NCBI GenBank assembly: GCA_005656395.1
Contig: SRSI01000028.1
Span: 558,001 to 622,000 of the forward strand
DNA: 64,000 nt
Direction: 5' to 3'
DNA from: Strongyloides papillosus
Lineage: Eukaryota; Nematoda; Chromadorea; Rhabditida; Strongyloididae
A program made the position numbers and the translations under genes. Shown piece after piece: positions 1 through 11,368 of this stretch (its first letter is position 1; every line of letters begins with the position of its first letter). The notes below the pieces were generated by a model. The model did no database searches. It was not told the DNA's origin and saw nothing but the letters and a program-made list of their open reading frames with translations.

Positions 1-1
1 A

Positions 2-247
2 ACAGCACCTAGATATTGTTTATTTGGTGATACCGTTAATACTGCAAGTAGAATGGAGAGTACTGGGTTACCTGAACAGATACAGGTATCAGAATTTTTT
101 AAAGAATGTTTATTGACTCATTTTCCAAATTTTCATTTATCTTTACGTGGAGCTATTGAAGTTAAAGGCAAAGGTCTTATTAATACGTATTGGTTGGAAG
201 GAAGAGATGGAGAGCATATTACAGCACAATTACAGAAAGATGAATGA
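2..247 (+). CDS. Guanylate cyclase, 3' end of catalytic domain (partial)
   Basis: The frame is open from base 2 to a TGA at 245-247, and the 5' part lies outside the window. The visible 81 residues are the end of a class III nucleotide cyclase domain. They include [17 protein letters not shown], the conserved stretch holding the Asn and Arg that stabilise the transition state, followed by the usual GLPEQIQVS segment and a short tail. The enzyme makes cyclic GMP from GTP. The tail is short, as in many nematode receptor-type gcy genes, but the fragment cannot separate receptor from soluble forms. No splice site is needed in the visible part. Confidence 0.9.
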   Translation, partial: TAPRYCLFGDTVNTASRMESTGLPEQIQVSEFFKECLLTHFPNFHLSLRGAIEVKGKGLINTYWLEGRDGEHITAQLQKDE

Positions 248-1426
248 ATTTTTATTTTATCATGGGTTATAAAAACACAAAAATGTAACAAAAAGTCTCT
301 ATTAAAATAATTTTAATTTCTATATATTTTAATAACCACGTGATAGTTTTGCTTTTGACAAGTATTTTTTGGAATTTTAAAATTTCAATTATAATATCTA
401 CAATTTCGATATACGAATATTTAAATTCATTCTATACAAGAGTTAAAAAAATTTCAACATTCAACTTTTCAAATTCAATTTAAAAAAATTTATATATACT
501 TTTAATTAGTATCAATTTTTTTATGGTTATTTTTATTCTCTTCCATACTTTATTACTATATACAATCGAAAAGTAAAAAATAAATATTTAGACAATCCTA
601 CAAAATGTGGTATATCATATAGATATATATGATATTTAAATTAAAAAAAAACCATATTTTGGTATAATGATATTTTTCTGCTTTTTTATCACTTATTGTC
701 TAATTATGAAACAAATTGAGAATTTATTTTGATAATTCATATATTTAAGGAAAATATAATTGAAAATATAAATAATAAATTTTAAATATATTATTATTTT
801 TATGTAAATTATTATGCTTGTATATTATTAAGAAATATTATGTAAGCTAGTCTTTTTTTTTGATAAACGCCACAAATTAAATCTCTTATAAAAATTTCTT
901 TTAGTTACCCCCTTTTGATAATATTATTGAATCAATTTAGAAATATATTTTATTTTATCAAAGAATTTTAACATTCTTACTTTAACATTTCTTATTAGAA
1001 TAATATTCTTTGGTAAACTAATAAATTTTACACTTTTCCGAAGACAACCCAAAATCATCGTTGAGAACTTTTATAATATTCTATTTTTATGAGGATTATT
1101 TTAAAATAAAACCAACTGGATAATAAAATATCATTTTCTACAAAATATTAATTAATAGTAAAAGAGTAAATCATGCGAAATTTTTTATTTTTATTGAAAT
1201 TATTAGTATAAAGATTAAAAAAGAAAAAATTCTATCTTTATCGAGAAAAAATAAAAGTTTTTACTGAGAAATTATTTGAAAATAACATGCTTAACAATCA
1301 TATTACACAACTCATAGATAATTAAAAAACAATGGACTTAATTATCTCCTTTTTTATTTGTCATTGTATAATTAAAAGTGAATGTTTCGTAGTTAAAACA
1401 TGCATATACCCATTTAATAAAGTTAT
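248..1426. other. Intergenic, AT-rich
   Basis: This is the 3' flank of the guanylate cyclase and of the opposing small ORF at 1427-1684. It consists of A/T runs with no coding-like frame, RNA gene or repeat that I can support. Confidence 0.6.
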
Positions 1427-1684
1427 TTACTTCTGTTCCTCTTCTTCTTTTAATTCATTCACTGTTCCTTGACAATCTTCTCTAATTTCATAAACTGTTT
1501 CTGGATATCCAGAGTATTTTTTTTGCCAGTTTGCGTCTATAAGTTTTTTAAATTCTCCATCAAATATTGTTACAATTTCTAATTGGTATCTAATAGCAAC
1601 AAATTTAAAAATTTCATTCCTTGAATTTACGTTCAGGATTGGTGGTGACCCAGAATTTTTTGATACCAACATTTTATTTATCAT
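1427..1684 (-). CDS. Hypothetical small protein, 85 aa
   Basis: A single uninterrupted frame starts at ATG 1684 and ends in an acidic tail (ELKEEEEQK). Residue use looks like coding sequence: mixed hydrophobic and charged residues, Trp, Tyr, Cys and Gly-Tyr-Pro, unlike the Asn/Lys/Ile/Phe-rich chance frames around it. There is no signal peptide or membrane segment. An in-frame TGA lies two codons upstream of the ATG, so the start is well set unless an upstream exon exists. I do not recognise the family. It ends about 120 bp before the mariner element, but it is on the opposite strand and does not resemble a transposase. Confidence 0.45.
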   Translation of the reverse strand: MINKMLVSKNSGSPPILNVNSRNEIFKFVAIRYQLEIVTIFDGEFKKLIDANWQKKYSGYPETVYEIREDCQGTVNELKEEEEQK

Positions 1685-1806
1685 GGCTCAAATAAGACTT
1701 CTCTTCAGCTTTTTTTAAAATAAATCTTTAACATTTTGCTTTCTTATCTCTTTTCTTTATACCACTGCGTATTCATAAAATTTTAAGCAAATATAATTTA
1801 ATATTA

Positions 1807-2685
1807 GGCTGTCGCAAAAGTTCTGTCGTTTTTTTATGATAATTTTTAATCATCGAAAAAATATGATTACAAATGATAAAAACTAAGCTATTATAATAAT
1901 TAGATGATACTACTTCTTAACTTTATAATTCGCATAATCACAATTTGTCATACCATCTATGCTACATTTTCTTTTGCTAAACATGGATGTGGTCAGAAGT
2001 CATTTTTGACATTATATTTTCTAAGAGCTCCAACTAGGACAAATGACAACTTATGCTTCTAGAATTTTATGAGTAGCATTGGGGAGAGATATAGTAGATG
2101 TTGGAACTAAGTAAAGATCGTTCCCAAAGTTTCAAGACAAAGAAACAAATCTTGAAGATGGAAGCATGCATTTGTATAATTTCAGCTTCCAATGAAAATT
2201 TTTCGAGATTCCATCAATTCCAAACTATTTTTAATTACCTCTAATGTAAAATTCTACCAAAATTAAACAAGAAAACTCGGAAAAAACTACGAAATTCCGA
2301 AAATGACAAAAGTGTTTTTCTTCAGTATGACGACACGTGATATTGAAGACTCGAAAAAATCTGGATAAGAGAAGCTATGAATTTCTCTTGCACATAACAT
2401 ATTCTCCAGATGTTTCTCTAACTAATCACTACTTACTCTTATCTCTACATAGCTTCTGGGATGCTAGATACTTTAGTAAAGTTGGTAAGGCAAATATTGG
2501 TTTTTGTGAAACTTTCTTCAAAAAGAATGGGAAATTCTTCACATTTGGAATCGATAAGGTGACTACTAAATGGAGACTAGTTGTAGATTATATTCGATAA
2601 TATATTGTAAATTAGATATATTTCTTATTAAAATTATAGCGTTCTGAAGTTTCTTTAAAAAAACGACAGAACTTTTGCAACAACC
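1807..2685 (+). mobile_element. Degenerate mariner-family transposon (879 bp)
   Basis: Both ends carry imperfect terminal inverted repeats. The left starts GGCTGTCGCAAAAGTTCTGT at 1807 and the right, read inward on the other strand, starts GGTTGTTGCAAAAGTTCTGT at 2685. Each is flanked by a TA dinucleotide (1805-1806 and 2686-2687), the mariner target duplication. A frame at about 2337-2600 encodes the C-terminal end of a mariner transposase: a YSPD motif, then the S/T-x-H-Y-LL stretch, then FFKK and a GIDK..WRLVVD ending. The usual third catalytic Asp (S-D-Y-H in active elements) appears as Asn in LTNHY. The element is shorter than the usual 1.3 kb and the N-terminal part is not readable, so it is internally decayed and inactive. 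Confidence 0.88.
2337..2600 (+). pseudogene. Mariner transposase remnant (C-terminal part)
   Basis: This 87-codon open frame lies inside the mariner element. It matches the C-terminal third of mariner transposases: a YSPD motif, a conserved LLSLHSFWDARYFS segment, an FFKKNGKFF block and a terminal GIDKVTTKWRLVVDYI. It lacks the DNA-binding half and the first two catalytic Asp residues, and the third catalytic Asp is replaced by Asn. It is a fossil, not a functional gene. Confidence 0.8.
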
Positions 2686-2687
2686 TA

Positions 2688-4029
2688 ATGTATAAAACTT
2701 ATTATTAGTGACAACTGAAATTTATTCACTAACTAGGACACGAAAAAAATGTGGTTTTTTTTAAGGGGTTATAATATCTTTATTTGTATCTTGAGTTAAT
2801 TTTCAATGTTAACTTGACTATATTTCTCAACATTAAAGATCGGCCAGTCCAACAACTTAACGGTGAATTCCACGACGGAATAACCTTCTTAAAAACTTTA
2901 TTTTAAAATTCACTGTTAGATTACAAAAAGTATAAATATATAAAAAGTTAAACATAATTATTCAATATTAAGGCATATTTAAATTTACCTTTTTCAGGCT
3001 TTAGTAATTTTCACTTCATGGCTTGTTAGCAAGATTTAGTTGGCAAAAATAAAACGATTTTCTTTTGTAACATCTTAATTATTTATAGTATTTTTTGTCA
3101 TCAATTTTGAGACCGCCGTACCTCCAATCAAATTAAATCATTTATGATTTACTTTTGGATACATTGTAATAACAAATGATGATTTACACAACTTTTTAAC
3201 ATTATATGATATTGAGTTTAGTAATTTCGTACATGCTGAGCGATGACAATATCATAAAAGAACTCTTTATTATTATCGTAAAGGTTTTAATTGAGAACCA
3301 AATGTCACCATTAACAATTGTTAATCATTAGAGAGTGTGTTGTAGTTGGCACTCTTTTTCACAGTCAAAAAATATTCCAATAATAAATTAATTCTTGCTT
3401 TTTTTAATTAAATCATACTTTTTACTTATAATAAAAAAGAAAAAAAAGAAATTCAATTGTTAATGGGTTAGTGAATATCCAATGTCACAAAAAAATTTAT
3501 ATATTTAAAATGATCATAAAAATATGGATCTAATAACATCAAATATTTATTATAAATAACTAAGGAAATATTGCTTATAATTAATTAATAGTAAAATTAA
3601 ACAACAATTTATGAAAATTAATTTATTGTATTTAAAGCTTTCTTTACAAATAGTATAACACATTTCTATAGAGTCAATTCTTAGTTTGAAAATGACATAT
3701 AAACCCTCTTAAAGTTGTTAAAAATGTGCTCCAAGTAGAAATTTTTAATGTTTACAGTCAATTTTAATATTATTTTGTATAAATCAAATTATTTTTAATT
3801 AAATATATTTGTTTGAATATTTACATTTTTAGAACTTATTATTATTTATGTATTAAATAAATAATTTATTTATAACCACCTAAACATAAACGTAATAGAC
3901 GAATTTAATGACAATTTATTCATAATAGGAAGATATTAATCATTTTTTGTGTTTATACACTCTACTAGTTTAAGATGTTAGTTTATATAAATCCAAAATA
4001 ACATTATTAAATGTTCATATTATATTAAA
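2688..4029. other. Intergenic between mariner and K+ channel
   Basis: Mostly A/T runs. One patch at about 2840-2895 is distinctly less AT-rich and is listed under findings. Otherwise I see nothing beyond the 3' flank of the channel gene. Confidence 0.55.
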
Positions 4030-5066
4030 TTAATTATCTATAAATTCATCATCACGAAATTTCGCTTTTGATGCCCAATGGTCCATTGATTTTATCATTG
4101 AATGGACTCTCCTTCTAGGTACTCTAAATTCATCTGACAATATATCAAGTAATTCAGAAACTTTTATATGTTTGTCACCATATTGAACAATATATTTGTC
4201 ATTAAGAATAAGCATGTCTCCCAGAATATGTATCTAAATGTTAGAAAATATTATTTATATTTTTGTCAAAAAAGATACTTTTTCGATTTTTTCAGAGATT
4301 GTTGCAACAACCATAGCACTTAATATACATCCCCACATTAGAAAAATTGATACACCAATTGAATGTACATAACCATCAAAATGAGGAATAATATCACCAA
4401 AACCAATTGTACTAAATGATATCATTTGGAAATAAACATTATTTACAACATCCCAATGGTCAGGATCAAAAACAATATAACTACCATAGACAAATGTTAA
4501 GCAAAACATTATAGACAATGGAAATATTGGTAGCTTTGCAATACCTCTAGGTATTTTTTCACGCATCTAAGAACATAAAATATATAGTCTTTAATTATTA
4601 CAATCACTACCTTTCCTAAACATATTAAAACCATCCAATAACATTTCATAATACATTTTCCAATATTAGCTAATGTTAGTAAACACAGTGGAATCCCAAG
4701 GAAAGCAAAAAAAATTGTAAATATTTTCCCACTTACTGTTTTCGGTGCTATATTTCCATATCCAATTGTTGTTAGAGTTGTAAATACAAATACAAATATC
4801 TTCCAAAAACCTTCTTCATCTAATGATGGTTCTAATATCATATAAATAAATGTACCAATTATCATATATATAATAAAAAGTATGAATATAAATAATTGAG
4901 GACCTACTATTCTACAAAACTAAAAAGGAGTTTTATTAATTAAATATATTTAAAGAAATTTTATATTCTCTGATACCTTCACTAAATTAGAAGAAGTATC
5001 GACATAATCATCATCTGATATTTGATCTTCTTCAACTGCTAATTTTACTTTACTTGATTTTACCAT
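4030..5066 (-). CDS. Two-pore-domain potassium channel (TWK/KCNK), 296 aa
   Basis: Four exons: 5066-4977, 4919-4611, 4566-4279, 4233-4030. All junctions are in phase 0 with GT-AG introns of 45-57 nt. The product has four membrane segments and two pore loops. M1 is FILFIIYMIIGTFIYM, P1 has the filter TIGYG, M2 follows, M3 starts at FPLSIMFCLTF, P2 has TIGFG, and M4 is close behind. This order is diagnostic of K2P leak channels, which dimerise in the plasma membrane and set resting potential. The N-terminus is short and acidic and the cytosolic C-tail is only about 75 residues, so the protein is compact for a TWK channel. The family is large in nematodes and I cannot name the orthologue. Confidence 0.92.
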
Positions 5067-5757
5067 TTATATCCTTTTCAAACTCAAAAATAGATATAAT
5101 TATTTGAAGTATAAAATTATTAATATATTAGTTATAATTTTTGTCATAATAATATAATACAATTTTTAGAAAGTGAACAACAATTAAGGAATTAATTTCA
5201 ATATTAAACAATATTATAACATAAGTTGGTATTTTGTCAATATTATATTATGATATCATTGATAAAACCTGAAATTTTTATATGTTGTGTTAATGATTAC
5301 ACCAACCGTAAAGATGAAATTTTTTATTTGACTAGAAGTAATAAAATATAAATTTTTGAAAATTACAACTTTGCATGAAAACATTTTTCGTTTAATAAAA
5401 ATTATTTACATTTTGATATAAAGTAAGATGAATATTGCTTTTTAAGATTGTATTACTTAATTTTTATTACATTTCATGAGTAATCGTTATACTTTTATAT
5501 TTCAAATTACTTTACACTGAATACATTATTAAAACTTCTTTTAATGTATTGAATCTCATTAAAAATGATCAGACAAAAATGAATAATACTTTTTTAAATA
5601 AATTATTGCAACAAAGCAAAAAATACACTTTATTATCAATTGATCAAATCTATATAGATCTATATATTTTCTTCTAATAATTAAAAAAAAAGCGCATAAT
5701 TTAAGGGGATAATTTGAAGTATAAGGAATATAATTCAAAATAACTATAAATAATTTA
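5067..5757. other. Intergenic upstream of K+ channel
   Basis: AT-rich spacer holding the upstream region of the channel gene and the 3' flank of the fucose-transporter gene; both genes are on the minus strand. No specific element recognised. Confidence 0.5.
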
Positions 5758-6937
5758 TTACATTTTATCTTTGTGTTCTAATGTAGTGGATACTGTCTCC
5801 AAATCAGATCTCTTCTCCTTCTCAGCAGATGTCTCATTTTTAATACGAGTACGTAATTCCTGAAGAAGGAAACAAAATGAATTAATATTATTAACAATAA
5901 AATATATAAAACTTACACTTGATTTTACTTTCGTGTATAAACCAGATCCTATTAAAACTATTAGGTTGCTTGCCCACCATAATAATGTCTTAGTCTCTGA
6001 ATACCACGCAACACCAATAACAGTTTGAGCAGCAGCTTTTGCCGTTCCAGAAATATTATGTGTTAATGGTGATGTTGCTTGTATTTGCCATCCTGTTACA
6101 TAACCCATAATAAATCCGAGAAAACCTGATAGTGTCATCATTAACCAAAATTTAAAAGTCCACAAATTTTCAAAATATGGAATTCTACTAAATTCTCCAG
6201 AAACAAGTAAAAGTGGTAAAAACAAAAAACAAGCATTTATATTATTATGCAATGTCAATCTCCATATAGATTGATTAACTTCAGGTAAACTTTTTTGAAC
6301 AAATATAGACTGAAGTGCCACAAATAATGATGCTAAAACTCCACATACTACACCAAATATTGACAATGTACCACTAGCATCTTCCTGATCAACACCAAGG
6401 AAAAATCCAAATATTATTACTCCACAACATAACATTGCCTTATATGATGTTGTTTGTCCCAAAATAATATAACTACATATAACATTAAATACTGTTGTTA
6501 ACGATCTCCCAACATAATAAAAAGAAACACCAACATATTGAAGGCATAAATTATTAAATGTTATCATTGCGACAAAGATAATTGATAAAGGTCCAATTTT
6601 TCTTGAGATACCGACTTTAAAATCCATTGGTGGGAATTTTACATATTTTGGAAACATTTTTCCTAACATATTAAAAAAATAACAAAATCCTACTGTACAG
6701 ACACATTGATACCATGTAATAAAAAATGGAGCATCAAGTTTTAAATCAGGACTACTCAATAAATATTTATTAACAAATACAAGACCTATTGATACTATCC
6801 TATAAAAGTAAATAATCATTAATTTAAAAAAAATTTAATATTTTAAAAACATACCAATAAGTAGAGATAGCTAATGTTATATTTAAAGCTACTTTAAAAA
6901 AATTTCTTTCACTATCTGTAGCTGTAGTTGACGTCAT
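5758..6937 (-). CDS. GDP-fucose transporter-like nucleotide-sugar transporter (SLC35C type), 355 aa
   Basis: Three exons: 6937-6855, 6799-5917, 5859-5758. About ten hydrophobic segments and the body sequence (KYLLSSPDLKLDAPFFITWY, FNNLCLQYVGVSFYYVGRSL, TAKAAAQTVIGV) match the SLC35C1 family, which imports GDP-fucose into the Golgi in exchange for GMP. The first exon supplies the start of helix 1. The start at 6937 is provisional: the frame stays open for 12 more codons up to a TTTCAG acceptor at 6975-6977, so this could be a trans-splice site or the border of a further 5' exon. The last intron (57 nt) is free of stop codons and a multiple of three, so its retention would add 19 residues near the C-terminus. 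Confidence 0.9.
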
Positions 6938-7870
6938 ATTTTTATTATGAAGTTGAATATAATCAGGTAGGTTTCTGAAATAATATAAAGTCTACATGTA
7001 TATATTTATTGATGTTATAATAATTATATTTATTTGCATTCATATATTACTAGCTTATCAGTGTGTAAGAAAAAATAAAATACTGAAATAATAGATAAAA
7101 GACGACACGTTAAATTTAAATTTTTTATAGTTATTAAATAGGTAAATTAAGTTATTGGTGTTATTACTTATAATAAAAGAGTAATTAAACGGATTTTGTG
7201 AACTAGTTTATTCTAAGTACACTAATAATAATATAAATATCCTGGAAAATAATAATTGTGCTTTGTTATACGGAACTAAAACTAGCGATTCAATTCACAT
7301 AATGAAAATAATAGTAAAACGAGGTGCGGCTGATGTGGTTAATTATATATTTTACATAAAATGTATATTATAATGAATTTTTAATTTTTTTAATATAGTA
7401 ATTATGTTAACAATAATTTGATTTTTAATGTTAAAAAACTTTTCTATCTAGAAGGATATTAAAATTTTTGTATACACTGCAGTAAGAATTAATGCAAAAA
7501 AAATCTACATTTTTAAAAAATAACAATCGACCTTTATAATTAAAATAATAAGGAGATTACGATTTAATGTTAATTAACAACATTGTAAAGTGAAATAATA
7601 GGTCGATCATCGTTTACGTATGACAATATTTCATCTAATGGTCGTAATGAGTTTTTTTAGATTTTTATTGAACGATATTAAATAAAATGCTAAAGCAATC
7701 ACTTAATATTAAATGTAATAGATTATAAGGAATGGTTAAAACTTTATTAGCATTAAATAAATAAGCATTACAAAAATAATGTAAATTATATCAAATAAAA
7801 TGTTTTACAAAAAAACTAAGAAAAATTCATAGTAATTTTAAAATGTATATTTAAATTTCTTTAAAAAGCC
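6938..7870. other. Intergenic upstream of fucose transporter
   Basis: AT-rich. It contains a likely splice or trans-splice acceptor at about 6975 for the downstream minus-strand gene. Nothing else supported. Confidence 0.5.
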
Positions 7871-8687
7871 CTATTCTTTTTTCAATTCATCAATTAATGT
7901 TTTGAAATCATATACATACCAATTTGCAAGTTTTACAACCGGTTCACGAATAACATTTCCCCCAAAACCAATAAAAGCATCAGCTGGTGGACATGCCTCA
8001 GCATCAGTTGCACCATCACCAATCATAACTAAATTTTTATATCCATACTTTGTTTTTAACATCTTACATACACCAGCTTTTCCGACATTTTCATTTCCAG
8101 AATCACTGGTATACTCATTTTTATCAAACCCTGTATAATTCCCTTTATCATCAAAAAGTATTTCATTGGCATAGATATGTGTCTCCTCAATGCCTAATTG
8201 CTTTGCAAGAGGTACAATTATTTTACGAAAACCACCCGAGACTAGGTAAACTTTAGCACCCCTGATTTGTAATGTTTTGATTAAATTTAAAATGTCTTTT
8301 GTTAATAATGGTTCATAATTTTCAATGTACTCAAAGAATTGTTTTTTTGTTGGTCTCATAATATCTAATCTTAATTGTAGTGCTTCTCTAAATGTCATTG
8401 AACCATTCATTGCATTTCTAGTGCAATTAATAACTTCCTCTCCACAACCAAGATATTTGGCCAATTCATCAATAGCTTCATCCTTAAAATATAAAAATTA
8501 TTATAAAAGAAAAAAAATGTACCTGGCAGACAGTTGAATCAACATCGAAACATACAGCATCAACATTACGCCATATTTTTTTGGTATCCTCCTCAAATGA
8601 ATCATCCTCAACGGTTCTTATGTTAATATTTTTAATTGCCTTTGTTGCCAAAATCCTTGCACACTTCGTAGATGTTTCATAAACCAT
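7871..8687 (-). CDS. PSPH: Phosphoserine phosphatase, 258 aa
   Basis: Two exons, 8687-8523 and 8482-7871, separated by a 40-nt intron in phase 0. It catalyses the last step of serine synthesis, phosphoserine to serine, in the cytosol. Splicing joins the HAD nucleophile motif DVDSTV (Asp48, Asp50) to DEAIDELAKYLG, the expected active-site and substrate-recognition region. Motif II is LVSGGFR and motif IV is MIGDGATDAEA. Total length exceeds the human enzyme (225 aa) because of a roughly 40-residue N-terminal extension. The extension has basic residues (KCARILATKAIK) and could be a targeting sequence, but that is a guess. A complete set of catalytic motifs argues for an active enzyme. Confidence 0.95.
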
Positions 8688-9925
8688 TATTAATAAACAA
8701 AAAATTTTTTAAGTTGAAATAAAGAGAACTAAAAATTTATAAGTGATTATATTATATATATTAAAAATATTAAGATAAAATGGTTATGTAGGTATTTTTA
8801 ATGATTCAAGCTATTCACGTGAATAATTTATGATATATGGTTCCATATTATTTGTAAGAATGCTTTTAAAGTTAATATATATTACTAGAAAGTAATATAT
8901 TATTCGTTGTAAGAATAGAGACAAAATATGTCAGTTGGATAATCTCTTCATAATGTCTGGCAAATAACATTATTCACTTCATGGTCCAAAGGTTAATATA
9001 GAAAATGACATTAAAATGCAATAGTAGAACGTATTTAAAAAATTTAAAAAATAGATAAGGTGCATTATCTTAAAAGTTTTTCTTTGATAACATAAAAAAA
9101 TAAATCATGCATTTGTAAAATATATGTTTGCAAAATGTTAATAGTTGTATTTAAAATTCAAAATATGGTTGTGAAATAAAATTACTTAAGATTGGTTGTA
9201 CAATTTCTAAATATTAAATAACTGATAAATTCATCTCAAAATTTATTACAATATGTATAATAATTATATTATTATCATACTAACATAAACATAGTTATAA
9301 TATTTGTTTTGTTTAATAATGATATTAAAGTTTATCTTTGTTTATAAATCAAAGATAAAATAATACTTTTATAAATTAAAATGACATTTTATTTATCATT
9401 TATAATTAGTAGTTTTTGTATCATTAATGTTTTTTTCTACCAGTGGAAAATTACCGATGGTTTTAGAAAAAAAGATAATCAATTATTTTATTGTTTAAAA
9501 ATATTCTATGTTACATTAAAGTATGCGTAGTTTGTATGTTCTTTAGTCGGGAGGGTATTTCTAGAATTGTTATCAGGATAGACAATCGAGAAATTTTTTT
9601 ATTTATTTTAAATTGAAAAATCTTACTTGAAATCATTACTGTAACATGATAGATTGTTATTATTTTAAACATTAAGTATAAATTTATATAACTGAAAATA
9701 AAAACTAGAATTTGTATATTTTTGTTAAAAAGTACAAAATTATAAGTATGATCAATAATTAATATACTTTTATTTTGATAATTTTAAAGTATATAATAAA
9801 AAACAAGTAAAACATTATTAATTTGTAATAAGAAATTCTGTAAATTACATTGATTTTTTCTTGTATAATTCACAATTATTCGCGTCAAGTAATATTTATA
9901 AAAGATGTTTATAGTTTCAAAGTTT
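8688..9925. other. Intergenic
   Basis: AT-rich spacer upstream of phosphoserine phosphatase and downstream of the small secreted-peptide gene. No supported element. Confidence 0.5.
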
Positions 9926-10271
9926 TTAAACTTGTAATCTTGATCCTAATGGTGATTTTAAAATATTATTTAATAAGTATGATGAACTTCTCAAATTTGG
10001 AGGTGCTTTAGGTTTCATGGTTGTTACAGCTTTTGATTCCATCTGTAAATTATGGACATCACCTTTTTTAATCTTATTCAATTGTGCATCCCTATCAATC
10101 ATGTTCATTTTAAGTTTTAAACGGTTATAAAGTTCTTTAAGAGCTATTGCTTCCTCTAACTTAATTGATAGCGTAAAATTTCCCAAACAACATGATAACA
10201 TGAATACTAAAAAAAGAGTAAATAATAATATTACTGTAAGAGTTACCAAATAAAATTGAAATAAATTTCAT
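9926..10271 (-). CDS. Small predicted secreted protein, 101 aa
   Basis: I rebuilt this gene from two exons: 10271-10247 (25 nt, starting at an ATG) and 10206-9926, with a 40-nt GT-AG intron. Splicing gives a convincing signal peptide, MKFISILFVFMLSCCLG, followed by NFTLSIKLEEAIALKEL, a predicted helix, and then a basic region with KIKKGD and a Ser/Leu-rich C-terminus ending SPLGSRLQV. Without the intron the hydrophobic start has no ATG. The mature part has no cysteines. The size and basic sites (KIKK, RLKLK) would fit a peptide-hormone or neuropeptide-like precursor, but there is no amidation motif (Gly before a dibasic site) or known peptide repeat. I do not recognise the family. Confidence 0.6.
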
Positions 10272-11368
10272 TATAATTTTTATTTTTTAACAAGCAACTT
10301 TCTTATCAAAATATTAATTTAAATATTTCTGCTTTTCTATATATGTATATATTTAATATCTATAATTATAAGAAATTATTAGTAGTCTTTGTAAAACGGA
10401 AACGCTTTTATTAACAATTTAACGAAAATTACATCTAATAAGAAAAAATAAATTGGTGTACCAGGTGTAATTTAATATATTTTAACTAAAATTTAAAAAT
10501 ATATTTTTAGAAAACCTTCTTATATTGTTAAATTTTTTTATATCTCTTCTTCCTTACAAGTGCCGCCTAACTATTTTTGTGTCATTCTATTAATTTATGA
10601 AATTTAAATGATTAAGATGAATTAAATATCAAATATTAGAAAAATTTCATTCTTTAATCAGCAGGTATATAATTTAATTACAAATCAATAAAGACATAAA
10701 AGCATTTTAATCATGAATTTCGTAATTTTAGTATATTTTTATAATTTCGCGTAACAATAAAAAACCAATGTTCTTATTAATGTTTATTGTAGATAAAAAA
10801 AATGTCAATAGCCTTGATTTGAGGACAATTTATTGTAATATAGAGCATTTTTACAAAGATATTTTAATCGAAATTTCTTTTAACAGTAAATCTATTTATA
10901 CAAATATGTTTTCTAATAATATCACAAAAAATTAACATTCCTGGATAATAATATAATTAATTAAATATTCTATTTTTAGACTTCCGATTATTTTTGAATG
11001 TTGTGATAATTGATATTTTTCGGAAGTTATTCTATTCTAATATATACGATGAATTATTTGGTAAATAATACTTACCATATAATTTAAAAATCACAAAACA
11101 TATTTTGTCATATGAATTGTAGATTAATAAAAAAAGTTTTTTATTACATCGATTTTTTTGATTATTATTTATCAATGATAAATAAATTGAAATTAAAATG
11201 ATTTAAAATAAACTATTAAAAAAATAAGAGTTATGATTGATAATGTGACAAAAATATTGTATGTAGTTTTGATTGAAGCTGGATTGTTGGTGTTTTCATA
11301 TTCTAAAGAAAATTATTATAATTATAAAAATTTAATTAAAAAAAATTTTTTTAATAGAAAAGAGAAAA
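10272..11368. other. Intergenic
   Basis: AT-rich spacer upstream of the small secreted protein and downstream of the SMYD gene. No supported element. Confidence 0.5.
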
